Origin: Sphingomonas sp. LaA6.9
GTDB taxonomy: Bacteria; Pseudomonadota; Alphaproteobacteria; Sphingomonadales; Sphingomonadaceae
Length of the DNA: 64,000 nt
NCBI RefSeq assembly: GCF_022601895.1
Contig: NZ_JAKVIO010000017.1
Location: 1-64,000, forward strand
Direction of reading: 5' to 3'
The notes under the pieces were generated by a model. It made no database searches and was not told the origin of the DNA. It saw only the letters and a program-made list of their open reading frames with translations. Made by a program: the position numbers and the translations under genes. Positions 19,763-27,160 of the stretch are shown here, piece after piece (the stretch's first letter is position 1; every line of letters starts with the position of its first letter).

Positions 19763-20053
19763 TCAGCGCAGGGCGTCGATTTCGCGCGCGGTGCGGTCGG
19801 CGGGATCGGTGGCGATCCGCTCGAGCACCGCGATGCGTTCCTCAAGGCGCGTGATCTGGCCCTTCAGATGTTCGTTCTCGCTCGAAAGCAGCTCGATTTT
19901 TCGATCAGCGTCGGGATCTTTTCGATCAACGGTGCCGCCCCATTCATTTTCGATCGGGTAGCCATGCTTGGCGCGGATCCATGTCGAGAGCAACCAGCCC
20001 CCCATGCAGATCGCGACGATGGCGATAACGAAACCCGTTCCCTGAAACATCAT
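19763..20053 (-). CDS. Psp-operon small membrane/coiled-coil protein 1
   Basis: 96 residues. A single membrane helix (GFVIAIVAICMGGWLL) is followed by STWIRAKHGYPIENEWGG, a charged linker, and a coiled-coil with LEERIAVLERIATDPADRTA and REIDALR. It lies 26 bases downstream of pspC. It is PspB-like in topology and coil but carries the HGYP motif absent from PspB. Such ORFs follow pspC in sphingomonads and are usually annotated as hypothetical. Confidence 0.68.
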   Translation of the reverse strand: MMFQGTGFVIAIVAICMGGWLLSTWIRAKHGYPIENEWGGTVDRKDPDADRKIELLSSENEHLKGQITRLEERIAVLERIATDPADRTAREIDALR

Positions 20054-20079
20054 TTTCCTCCCTGTTGACAGCGGCTTGC

Positions 20080-20460
20080 TTAGCGCAGGCTGTCGATCTC
20101 GTCGGCCAGGCGGGTGTTGCGGCTCGTGTAATAGAGCTCGACGTCAGCGAGGCGGCGGTCGATGTCGCGGAACTTGGCGCGGACATCGCGGGTGGTGCGA
20201 GCGGGCGACTGGCGCACGCCTTGCCAGAATTTGGCATCCTCGGCGCTTTCGTAGAGCCCCAGCGGCTTGGGATTGGCGACCCAGGCCGCGACCCAATAGG
20301 CGATCAGCGTCCAGGGGAAGCCCCCGGCCAGCGTCAGCAGCACGGTCCCGATGCGGACCCAGGTGACGTCGACGCCGGTATAGTCGGCGATCCCCGAACA
20401 CACGCCCAGCCACTTGGCGTTCTGCTTGTCGAGGTAGAATTTTGTGCGGCTCGCGGACAT
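20080..20460 (-). CDS. pspC: Phage shock protein C
   Basis: 126 residues. The N-terminal PspC domain contains KFYLDKQNAKWLGVCSGIAD, DVTWVRIGTVLLTL and one or two membrane helices (about 35-62). It acts in the inner membrane, where PspB/PspC sense envelope stress and sequester PspA, freeing PspF. The C-terminal tail ends IDRRLADVELYYTSRNTRLA then DEIDSLR, the same coil/EIDxLR ending found in the four small proteins that follow. It is 45 bases downstream of pspB. Confidence 0.9.
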   Translation of the reverse strand: MSASRTKFYLDKQNAKWLGVCSGIADYTGVDVTWVRIGTVLLTLAGGFPWTLIAYWVAAWVANPKPLGLYESAEDAKFWQGVRQSPARTTRDVRAKFRDIDRRLADVELYYTSRNTRLADEIDSLR

Positions 20461-20505
20461 TGTCAGTCTCTCCCTGTGCGATGCGTTTTGGCGGTGGGGC
20501 GCCGG

Positions 20506-20775
20506 TCAGCGGCGCTGTTCCAGCCGGGTGATCGTGGTCGGGCCTTCGATGTCGCCCGATTTCCAGTTGGGGTTGTCGGCGGTGATGATCCGTTCGACGG
20601 TGTTCAGGCGCTCCTCGAGCCGCCGTGCGGTGTCGTGGAGCTCGTCGAGCAGGTTCTCGTCCTCGCGCGTGATGCTGGCGCCTTTCTTCCACTGGGTCAC
20701 ATAATGGAGGATGATCCAGGGCATTCCGATGAAGAGGATGCCGACGACCATGATGGGGACAAGCACGTCTTCCAT
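20506..20775 (-). CDS. pspB: Phage shock protein B
   Basis: 89 residues. The membrane helix IMVVGILFIGMPWIILHYV is followed by TQWKKG and a coiled-coil (LLDELHDTARRLEERLNTVE) leading to RIITADNPNW. Both the family size and the late 'RLE-x-R-x-x-x-(V/L)ERI(I/L)-x-(A/T)DNPxW' motif fit PspB. It works with PspC as the membrane sensor. It starts 4 bases after the pspA stop. Confidence 0.88.
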   Translation of the reverse strand: MEDVLVPIMVVGILFIGMPWIILHYVTQWKKGASITREDENLLDELHDTARRLEERLNTVERIITADNPNWKSGDIEGPTTITRLEQRR

Positions 20776-20779
20776 CGGA

Positions 20780-21451
20780 TCAGCCCTCCTGGCCGGCGGC
20801 CTTGGCCTTCAGCGCGGCAAGTTCGGCCTCGACCTTTTCGGACGAGCGCAGCTCGGCGATTTCTTCCTCGAGCGTCTTCTGCGGCGCGCCGAGCTGCAGC
20901 GCATCGGCGCGGCCCTCGGCCATGTCGACGCGGCGTTCGAGCAGGTCGAAGCGCGAGAACGCCTCTTCCACCTTCTGGCCGGCATAGGCCTCGCGCACCT
21001 TGGCGCGGTTGTGCGCGCTTTCCAGCCGCGCGACGATCGAGTTCTGGCGCGCGCGGGCTTCGCGCAGCTTGGCCTGGAGCTTGGAAATGTCCTCTTCCGA
21101 TGCGCGCAGCGCATCGTCGAGCACCGCGATCTCGGTCTGGAGCTGCCCCGACATGTCGGCGGCCTTCTGCTTTTCCATCAGCGCGGCCTTGGCAAGGTCC
21201 TCGCGATCCTTGGAGAGCGCCAGCTCGGCCTTTTCGGTCCAGCTTTCCTGGAGCTTGTCGAGCTTGACGATGTGGCGACGCATTTCCTTCTGGTCGGCGA
21301 TCGTGCGTGCGGCCGAAGCGCGAACCTCGACCAGCGTCTCTTCCATCTCCAGGATGATCATGCGGATCATCTTCGCCGGGTCTTCCGCCCTGTCGAGCAG
21401 GTCGGTGACGTTGGCGGCGATGATGTCGCGGGTGCGTGAGAAGATACCCAT
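20780..21451 (-). CDS. pspA: Phage shock protein A
   Basis: 223 residues. Nearly all of it is helical coiled-coil, beginning MGIFSRTRDIIAANVTDLLD with the short amphipathic membrane-binding helix, then EDPAKMIRMIILEMEETLVE, the conserved PspA/IM30 signature. PspA is both the ESCRT-III-like membrane-stabilising effector and the inhibitor of PspF. Its length is typical. It is preceded by the strong hairpin at 21496-21527 and the 51-codon secreted ORF. Confidence 0.95.
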   Translation of the reverse strand: MGIFSRTRDIIAANVTDLLDRAEDPAKMIRMIILEMEETLVEVRASAARTIADQKEMRRHIVKLDKLQESWTEKAELALSKDREDLAKAALMEKQKAADMSGQLQTEIAVLDDALRASEEDISKLQAKLREARARQNSIVARLESAHNRAKVREAYAGQKVEEAFSRFDLLERRVDMAEGRADALQLGAPQKTLEEEIAELRSSEKVEAELAALKAKAAGQEG

Positions 21452-21495
21452 TTAGAAAACTCCTGAGATGAAATTCTTGGCTGATCCGAAGGGGT

Positions 21496-21527
21496 GCCGG
21501 GGCGGGGCAAGGGGTTCCCGCCCCGGC
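21496..21527 (-). terminator. Intercistronic hairpin ahead of pspA
   Basis: GCCGGGGCGGG (21496-21506) pairs perfectly with CCCGCCCCGGC (21517-21527) across a 10-base loop. No T-run follows in either direction. It sits between the 51-codon ORF and pspA, so an mRNA processing or attenuation role is more likely than full termination. The role is inferred. Confidence 0.5.
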
Positions 21528-21539
21528 GGGGTTGTGTCG

Positions 21540-21695
21540 TCAGGCAAAGACCCGGACGACGGGGGTGGGCGCTTTGGCAGTGTCGGCCGCCTGGGCCGGA
21601 CCGACCGCGCTCAGCACGCAGGTGGCGCTGAACAGGATGGTGCAGACGATGGCGGTCATGGTGCTGCCGAACTTGCTGTTGGTCATGCTGGTCAT
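21540..21695 (-). CDS. 51-residue secreted peptide, first ORF of the psp transcript
   Basis: Translation from ATG 21695 gives 51 residues. MTSMTNSKFGSTMTAIVCTI opens into a hydrophobic core (LFSATCVLSAVG) with a typical cleavage box PAQA-AD, leaving a mature tail of about 14 residues ending TPVVRVFA. An AGGGAGACCACC ribosome site precedes the start. It lies 55 bases downstream of the sigma-54 -12 element and 89 bases upstream of pspA, so it is the first gene of the induced transcript. I recognise no family. Coding status rests on the ribosome site, signal-peptide logic and position. Confidence 0.6.
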   Translation of the reverse strand: MTSMTNSKFGSTMTAIVCTILFSATCVLSAVGPAQAADTAKAPTPVVRVFA

Positions 21696-21749
21696 TGGTG
21701 GTCTCCCTGAAACTTGGCCTGAGTTGCTGTCATGCGTTGTCCCTTGCTT

Positions 21750-21765
21750 TGCATGGCGCGTGCCA
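21750..21765 (-). promoter_or_regulatory. Sigma-54 (-24/-12) promoter of the psp operon
   Basis: The minus-strand sequence TGGCACGCGCCATGCA matches the consensus TGGCACG-N4-TTGCA with a single mismatch and exact GG-to-GC spacing. It drives transcription leftwards through the 51-codon ORF and pspABC. The divergent pspF encodes the cognate sigma-54 activator, whose upstream sites should lie in 21770-21860. Confidence 0.88.
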
Positions 21766-21867
21766 GTTTTCGAAAAATGGCGGAATGCTGCGGATTTTCT
21801 TCATGCCGCATTCATGATTCAGAAAATTGCATTGCCAAAAGTTGGGAAATTTCACTAAGCATCGGGT

Positions 21868-22887
21868 ATGGATCGCGACAGCTCATTTATCGGCCAGTCG
21901 ATGGCCTTTCTCGACTCGGTCGAACGCGCCAGCCGCGCCGCCGCGCTCAACCGTCCGGTGCTCGTCATCGGCGAACGCGGCACCGGCAAGGAACTGGTCG
22001 CCGAGCGGCTCCATCGCCTGAGCCCGCGCTGGGATGGCCCGCTCATCATCATGAACTGCGCGGCGCTGACGGAAACGCTGATCGAAGCCGAGCTTTTCGG
22101 CCATGAACAGGGCGCCTTCACCGGTGCGACGCGCGCGCGCGCCGGCCGGTTCGAGGAGGCCGATGGCGGCACCTTGTTCCTGGACGAACTCGGCACGCTG
22201 TCTTCCGCAGCGCAGGAGCGGCTGCTGCGCGCGATCGAATATGGCGAAGTGACCCGGATCGGTTCGAGCCACCCCGTCCGTGTCGACGTCCGCATCGTCG
22301 CTGCGACCAACGAGCATCTGCCCGGGCTCGTGGCCGAAGGGCGCTTCCGCGCGGACCTTCTCGACCGGTTGAGCTTCGAGGTGCTGACATTGCCTCCGCT
22401 GCGCGCGCGTGAGGGCGATGTCCCCGTGCTCGCCGATCATTTCGGGCGGCGCATGGCCTCGGAACTGGACTGGCCGCACTGGCCGGGCTTTTCCGACGCG
22501 GCCGCGGCAATGCTGCTCGCGCACGACTGGCCGGGCAATGTCCGCGAATTGCGCAATGTCGTCGAGCGCGCGGTCTATCGTTGGGATGACCCCGAACGGC
22601 CGATCGACGTGATCACATTTGATCCTTTCGCCTCGCCCTGGCGGCCGGCGCCGACGATCAGGCATGACGTCGATGCGCCGCCGGCACGCGCCGCAGAGCC
22701 AACCCCGGCACCACGCGCGGAGCTGGGCGTCGTGAGCGACCTGAGGCAGGCGGTCGAAACGCATGAGCGCGAGATCCTCGAAGCGGCGCTCGCGCGCCAC
22801 CGTTTCAACCAGCGCGCCACGGCCAAGGCGCTCAACCTGAGCTACGACCAGTTGCGCCATGCATTGAAGCGGCACGACCTCCTCTGA
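21868..22887 (+). CDS. pspF: Sigma-54-dependent psp operon activator PspF
   Basis: 339 residues. An AAA+ enhancer-binding domain begins at residue 8 with no receiver or sensory domain in front, as in PspF. It has Walker A GERGTGKE, the sigma-54 contact loop GAFTGA (ELFGHEQGAFTGATRARAG), Walker B GGTLFLDE and the Arg-finger region. A linker (about 255-290, Ala/Pro-rich) leads to a Fis-type helix-turn-helix (FNQRATAKALNLSYDQLRHA). PspA normally inhibits it. The gene is divergent from the psp operon, 172 bases between the starts. Confidence 0.94.
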   Translation: MDRDSSFIGQSMAFLDSVERASRAAALNRPVLVIGERGTGKELVAERLHRLSPRWDGPLIIMNCAALTETLIEAELFGHEQGAFTGATRARAGRFEEADGGTLFLDELGTLSSAAQERLLRAIEYGEVTRIGSSHPVRVDVRIVAATNEHLPGLVAEGRFRADLLDRLSFEVLTLPPLRAREGDVPVLADHFGRRMASELDWPHWPGFSDAAAAMLLAHDWPGNVRELRNVVERAVYRWDDPERPIDVITFDPFASPWRPAPTIRHDVDAPPARAAEPTPAPRAELGVVSDLRQAVETHEREILEAALARHRFNQRATAKALNLSYDQLRHALKRHDLL

Positions 22888-22947
22888 AATTCGCAGATTC
22901 GCGCGAACTGTGGTAGGTTTGACGCCATAACAGGAGAGGAGGACGTC

Positions 22948-23520
22948 ATGCGTTTCGCATTGAGGTCGGCCATCCCGGCGATCATCGTCATCGCCTGCCT
23001 GGCTGCTCCCGCATCCGCTTCAAAACAGGTGATTGGCAGTGGCATGGCGCGCCAGTGCTATCTGGATGCGGAGAACCAGCGCGCCACGCGCTTCACGATC
23101 GCGGGTTGCACCGAGGCACTGACCGACGAAGCGCTCACGCCCGAGGATGTCGTCGCGAGCCATGTCAATCGCGGCATACTCTATATGCAGATCGGCGATT
23201 ACGATGTCGCGATGCGCGATTTCGACGAAGCGCTGCAACTCGATCCCAACGAGCCCGAGGCTTATCTCAACAAGGCGCTGGCGCTGTTCCGGACCGAGGA
23301 TCGCTGGCGGGACTCGCTGCCGCTGTTCGACATCGCCATCGAGAAGAAGACGCGCAAGCCCGAGGTCGCCTATTTCGCGCGCGGACTGGCGAATGAAATG
23401 GCGGGGAATATCCGTGAGGCTTACAACGATCTGAGGACGGCCGCGCAGATCGCGCCCAAATGGGAAGCACCGCCGCGCGAGCTTGCGCGCTATTCGGTAC
23501 GGCCGAAAAGCGGCACCTGA
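22948..23520 (+). CDS. Exported tetratricopeptide repeat protein
   Basis: 190 residues. A signal peptide (MRFALRSAIPAIIVIACLAA-PASA) is followed by a Cys-containing segment (ARQCYLDAENQ...AGCTEAL) and two to three TPR units, including SHVNRGILYMQIGDYDVAMR then DFDEALQLDPNEPEAYLNKA. TPRs bind partner proteins; the partner is unknown. The ribosome site GGAGAGGAGG is strong. It may be an independent unit after pspF, 60 bases downstream. Confidence 0.75.
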   Translation: MRFALRSAIPAIIVIACLAAPASASKQVIGSGMARQCYLDAENQRATRFTIAGCTEALTDEALTPEDVVASHVNRGILYMQIGDYDVAMRDFDEALQLDPNEPEAYLNKALALFRTEDRWRDSLPLFDIAIEKKTRKPEVAYFARGLANEMAGNIREAYNDLRTAAQIAPKWEAPPRELARYSVRPKSGT

Positions 23521-23621
23521 AGGGCACCAAAAATTTGTTGTGATGCCCATATAAACTCGCGGGACCATTTTGCTGCCGATGCGTTAGGAGGGCGTGCTTT
23601 CAACCCCCCAAGAGGTGAATC

Positions 23622-24245
23622 ATGCCCTTCAAACTGCCCGATCTTCCCTATGCGAAGAACGCGCTCGAGCCGCACATGTCGGCCGAGACCTTCGACTATC
23701 ATCATGGCAAGCACCACAAGGCCTATGTCGACAAGGTCAATGGCTGGATCGACGAAAAGAAGCTGGCGGGACTGAGCCTGATCGAGGTGATCGAAAAGGC
23801 GAAGAAGGACGGCGACAAGGGCCTGTTCAACAACGCCGCGCAGATCTGGAACCACAGCTTCTTCTGGCAGTGCCTCAGCCCCGCGGGCGGCAAGCCGTCC
23901 GAGAAGCTGCAGGCGTTGATCGACGAGGCTTTCGGCTCGACCGATGCGCTTATCGCGAAGCTCAAGGACGAATCGGTCGGCCATTTCGGCTCGGGCTGGG
24001 GCTGGCTGGTGCTCAAGGGCGGCAAGCTCGCGGTCACCTCGCTCCACGACGCCGACACGCCGGTCGTCTATGACGACATCAAGCCGTTGCTGACCCTCGA
24101 TGTGTGGGAGCACGCCTATTATGTCGACTATCGCAACGCGCGCCCCAATTATCTCGACGCGGTGCTCGCCAACCTGATCAACTGGGATTTCGTCGAGCAG
24201 AACCTCGACGGCAAGGGCGCTTCTCGCGCGGATCAGGCGCAGTAA
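23622..24245 (+). CDS. sodB: Superoxide dismutase, Fe type
   Basis: 207 residues, the standard Fe/Mn SOD. Metal ligands are H27 (FDYHHGKHH), H78 (WNHSFFW), D160 and H164 (DVWEHAYYVDY). The glutamine at N-terminal-half position 74 (NNAAQIWNHSFFW) is the feature associated with iron rather than manganese enzymes. The protein dismutates superoxide in the cytoplasm. The start at 23622 follows AAGAGGTG. The following intergenic repeat probably ends the transcript. Confidence 0.93.
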   Translation: MPFKLPDLPYAKNALEPHMSAETFDYHHGKHHKAYVDKVNGWIDEKKLAGLSLIEVIEKAKKDGDKGLFNNAAQIWNHSFFWQCLSPAGGKPSEKLQALIDEAFGSTDALIAKLKDESVGHFGSGWGWLVLKGGKLAVTSLHDADTPVVYDDIKPLLTLDVWEHAYYVDYRNARPNYLDAVLANLINWDFVEQNLDGKGASRADQAQ

Positions 24246-24250
24246 TCAAG

Positions 24251-24367
24251 ATCCTCCCCGGTACGGGGAGGGGGACCATGCGAAGCATGGTGGAGGGGCT
24301 GGGCCGAAATCCGGTGGCAGCCCCTCCGTCGCGCTGAAGCGCGCCACCTCCCCGTACCGGGGAGGAT
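24251..24367. repeat. Long palindromic intergenic repeat (CTCCCCGTACCGGGGAGG family)
   Basis: ATCCTCCCCGGTACGGGGAG at 24251 is mirrored by CTCCCCGTACCGGGGAGGAT ending at 24367. Smaller internal palindromes lie between them (CCATGCGAAGCATGG, GCGCTGAAGCGC). The whole 117 bases folds as a multi-branched hairpin between the convergent sodB and yciB genes. This element type is frequent in sphingomonad genomes; here it may act as a two-way transcription barrier. Confidence 0.85.
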
Positions 24368-24375
24368 TTAATACG

Positions 24376-24981
24376 TCACCCCTGCGGCGGTGCGCTTTCG
24401 GCGGCATCCTCGGCGCTGACGGTGAGGCCGTGTCGTATCATCATCGGCACGTTGGCGACCATGAACAGCATCGACAACACCGTGACGCCCCACACTTTGA
24501 GCGTGAGCCAGAGGTCGAAATCGAGTGTCAGGCGCATCGCCTCGTTAATCAGAGCCATCGCAGCGAAGAAGATCGCCCAGTTGCGCGAAAACTTCATCCA
24601 GCCCTCGTCGCTCAGCCCTTCCATCGCGGCCTGCATCAGGTTTTTCATTAGCGGCTTGCCTGTCAGAAGCCCGCCAAAGAGCAGCACCGAAAACATCGTG
24701 TAGATGATCGTCGGCTTGATCTGGATGAACTTCGGATCGTTGAAATAGATCGTCAGCGTGCCGAAGCCGAGGACGAGCGCCGCCGACAGCCAGAGCATCG
24801 GCGAAACCTTGCCGAGCTTCCACCTGGAAACCAGCACCGCAACGACGATCGCGGCCATGAACGCCACCGTGCCCGCGATCAGCCCGATGAACTTGAAGGT
24901 GAGGAAGAAGACGAGCAGCGGCCCGAAATCAAGTGCAAGGCCCAAACCGCCATGCTGTTGTTGCCCGGCTTTCGTCGTCAT
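24376..24981 (-). CDS. yciB: Inner-membrane-spanning protein YciB (IspZ family)
   Basis: 201 residues with five to six membrane helices. The conserved opening LDFGPLLVFFLTFKFIGLIA and the central FNDPKFIQIKPTIIYTMF stretch, followed by GKPLMKNLM and WMKFSRNWAIFF, are typical of the intracellular septation/YciB family, which links envelope synthesis and division complexes. Its ATG overlaps the ftsY stop by 4 bases, making it the distal gene of dapF-mtaB-ftsY-yciB. The exact role is unresolved in the family. Confidence 0.9.
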   Translation of the reverse strand: MTTKAGQQQHGGLGLALDFGPLLVFFLTFKFIGLIAGTVAFMAAIVVAVLVSRWKLGKVSPMLWLSAALVLGFGTLTIYFNDPKFIQIKPTIIYTMFSVLLFGGLLTGKPLMKNLMQAAMEGLSDEGWMKFSRNWAIFFAAMALINEAMRLTLDFDLWLTLKVWGVTVLSMLFMVANVPMMIRHGLTVSAEDAAESAPPQG

Positions 24982-25904
24982 TCTCCGCTTCCTGCAATCG
25001 CGCGCGCCAGCTCCGCTGCTTCGAACGGTCGCAAGTCGTCTATGGTTTCGCCAACCCCGATCGCGTGGATCGGAAGGCCGAATTTCTCCGCCGCCGCGAC
25101 GAGTACGCCGCCGCGCGCGGTGCCGTCGAGCTTGGTCATCACGAGCCCCGTGACGCCCGCGACTTCCTTGAACACCTCGATCTGCGACAGCGCGTTCTGC
25201 CCTGTGGTCGCGTCGAGCACGAGCACGACGTCGTGGGGCGATGCCGGGTTGATCCGGCCGAGCACGCGTCGGATCTTGGCGAGCTCGTCCATCAGCTCGC
25301 GCTTGTTCTGGAGGCGCCCCGCGGTGTCGACAATGAGGACGTCGGTGCCGATTTCGGTCGCCTGCCTGACCGCCTCATAGACGATGCCGGCGGCGTCGCC
25401 GCCCTCGGGGCCGCTCACGATCGGCACGCCGATGCGGTGCGCCCAGACCTTCAGCTGGCCGATCGCAGCGGCGCGGAAAGTGTCGCCGGCGGCGAGCATC
25501 ACCGAATAATCCTGTTCCTGGAACAGGTGCGCGAGCTTGGCGATCGTCGTGGTCTTGCCCGATCCGTTGACGCCGATGACGAGGATCACCTGCGGGCGCG
25601 GAAATGCTTCGACCTCGAGTGGTTTGGCGACGGGGCCAAGCACCTTCTCGATCTCTTCGGCGACCAGCGCCTTCACGCCCGCTTCGTCTATGCCTTTGTC
25701 ATAGCGGCCGTCGGCGAGCCGTTCGCGCACGCGCGCCGCCATGCCGGGGCCGAGGTCGGAGACGATCAGCGCCTCCTCGATGGCGTCGAGCGTCTCATCG
25801 TCGAGCGCGGATTTGGTGAAGAGGCCGGTGAGGTTCTCGCTCAGCCGGTCGGAGGTGCGCTTGAAGCCGCCGAACAGCTTCTTGTGCCAGGGCGTCTCGG
25901 TCAT
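24978..25904 (-). CDS. ftsY: Signal recognition particle receptor FtsY
   Basis: 308 residues. A short N domain (four helices, about 15-90) has no long acidic A domain, as is common in alphaproteobacteria. The SRP-GTPase NG core follows, with GVNGSGKTTTIAKLA (G1), AAGDTFRAAAIGQL, VDTAGRLQNKRELMDEL (G3) and MTKLDGTARGG (G4). FtsY docks SRP-ribosome complexes on the inner membrane; its partner Ffh is encoded at 30400. The start MTETPWHKKLF at 25904 overlaps the mtaB stop by 4 bases. Confidence 0.96.
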   Translation of the reverse strand: MTETPWHKKLFGGFKRTSDRLSENLTGLFTKSALDDETLDAIEEALIVSDLGPGMAARVRERLADGRYDKGIDEAGVKALVAEEIEKVLGPVAKPLEVEAFPRPQVILVIGVNGSGKTTTIAKLAHLFQEQDYSVMLAAGDTFRAAAIGQLKVWAHRIGVPIVSGPEGGDAAGIVYEAVRQATEIGTDVLIVDTAGRLQNKRELMDELAKIRRVLGRINPASPHDVVLVLDATTGQNALSQIEVFKEVAGVTGLVMTKLDGTARGGVLVAAAEKFGLPIHAIGVGETIDDLRPFEAAELARAIAGSGE

Positions 25905-27160
25905 GCGGGCACGCCTGTCAGCGTCGTGCCGTCGAGGCCGGTGATTGCGATATCCATGATCTTCCCAGTGTCGTTCCGGCGGAAACGGGGGGCAAGCCGT
26001 ACGCGTGCGAAATTCTCGGCATGGCCCGAAAGCCCGTCCAGTTCGATCAGCACCTTCTGTTTCGTTCCCGTCAGCGATTCGAGCCAGCGCCTTTGCCTCA
26101 GCGCCGCAGCCTCGCGCAAGCGTCGCGCGCGATCCTTGATCACGCTGCGCTCGAGTTGCGGCATCAGCGCTGCGGGCGTTCCGCGTCGGGGCGAATAGGG
26201 GAAGACATGGCCATAGACGACATCGCAATCGTCGATCAGTGCCAGCGTGTTCTCGAACATCGCCTCGGTTTCGGTCGGGAAGCCCGCGATGATGTCTGCG
26301 CCGATCACAAGGTCCTGCCGCGCGGCCTTGAGCTTTTGCACGATCGCCACCGATTGCGCGCGGCTGTGGCGGCGCTTCATGCGCTTCAGGATCATGTCAT
26401 CGCCCGCCTGGAGCGAGAGATGGATGTGCGGCATGATCCGTGGTTCGTGCGCCAGCAGGTCGGACAGCCTGTCATCGATCTCGACCGAGTCGAGCGAGGA
26501 CAGCCGCAGGCGGGGCAGGGCGGGGACGTGGCGAAGGATGCGTTCGACGAGCTGGCCAAGGCTGGGGCCGCCCGGCAGATCGGGGCCGTAGCTGGTCAGG
26601 TCGACGCCGGTGAGCACGACTTCGCGATAGCCTTCGTCGACCAGCGCCTTGATCCGCTCGACAACGGCGCCCGCGGGCACAGAGCGACTGTTGCCGCGGC
26701 CATAGGGGATCACGCAGAAGGTGCAGCGATGATCGCAGCCATTCTGCACCTCGACAAAGGCGCGCGCATGTTCGGCAAAGCCCGAGGCGAGCTGCGGCGC
26801 GGTCTGGCGGACCGCCATGATGTCCGACACCCTGACCTCTGCCGGCTCGCCATCCGGCGCAGCGAGAAAGCTTTCGGGCTGCATCTTCTCGACATTGCCG
26901 ATCACGCGCGCCACTTCAGGCATCGCGGCAAAGCTTTCGGGCTCGATCTGCGCCGCGCAGCCCGTGACGATCACGCGTGCATCGGGGCGCGCGCGCTTGG
27001 CGCGGCGGATCGCCTGACGCGTCTGTCGCACTGCTTCGGCGGTGACCGCGCAACTGTTGACGATCACCAGATCGTCCCCCTCGGACACGATCGCGCGGAT
27101 CGCCTCGCTCTCGGCGATGTTGAGCCGACAGCCGAGCGTGATCAGTTCGGGACCGCTCAC
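25901..27160 (-). CDS. mtaB: tRNA t6A37 methylthiotransferase MtaB
   Basis: 419 residues, a radical-SAM methylthiotransferase. The N-terminal MTTase domain binds the second 4Fe-4S cluster through C11 (LGCRLN), C36 (NSCAV) and TGCAAQ. The radical-SAM motif is GCDHRCTFCVIPYGRG, and a C-terminal TRAM-type RNA-binding region follows. It converts t6A37 to ms2t6A37 in tRNAs reading ANN codons. MtaB rather than MiaB or RimO is indicated by the short N-terminus and the CR-L-N context. It overlaps dapF (stop at 27157) and ftsY. Confidence 0.9.
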   Translation of the reverse strand: MSGPELITLGCRLNIAESEAIRAIVSEGDDLVIVNSCAVTAEAVRQTRQAIRRAKRARPDARVIVTGCAAQIEPESFAAMPEVARVIGNVEKMQPESFLAAPDGEPAEVRVSDIMAVRQTAPQLASGFAEHARAFVEVQNGCDHRCTFCVIPYGRGNSRSVPAGAVVERIKALVDEGYREVVLTGVDLTSYGPDLPGGPSLGQLVERILRHVPALPRLRLSSLDSVEIDDRLSDLLAHEPRIMPHIHLSLQAGDDMILKRMKRRHSRAQSVAIVQKLKAARQDLVIGADIIAGFPTETEAMFENTLALIDDCDVVYGHVFPYSPRRGTPAALMPQLERSVIKDRARRLREAAALRQRRWLESLTGTKQKVLIELDGLSGHAENFARVRLAPRFRRNDTGKIMDIAITGLDGTTLTGVPA

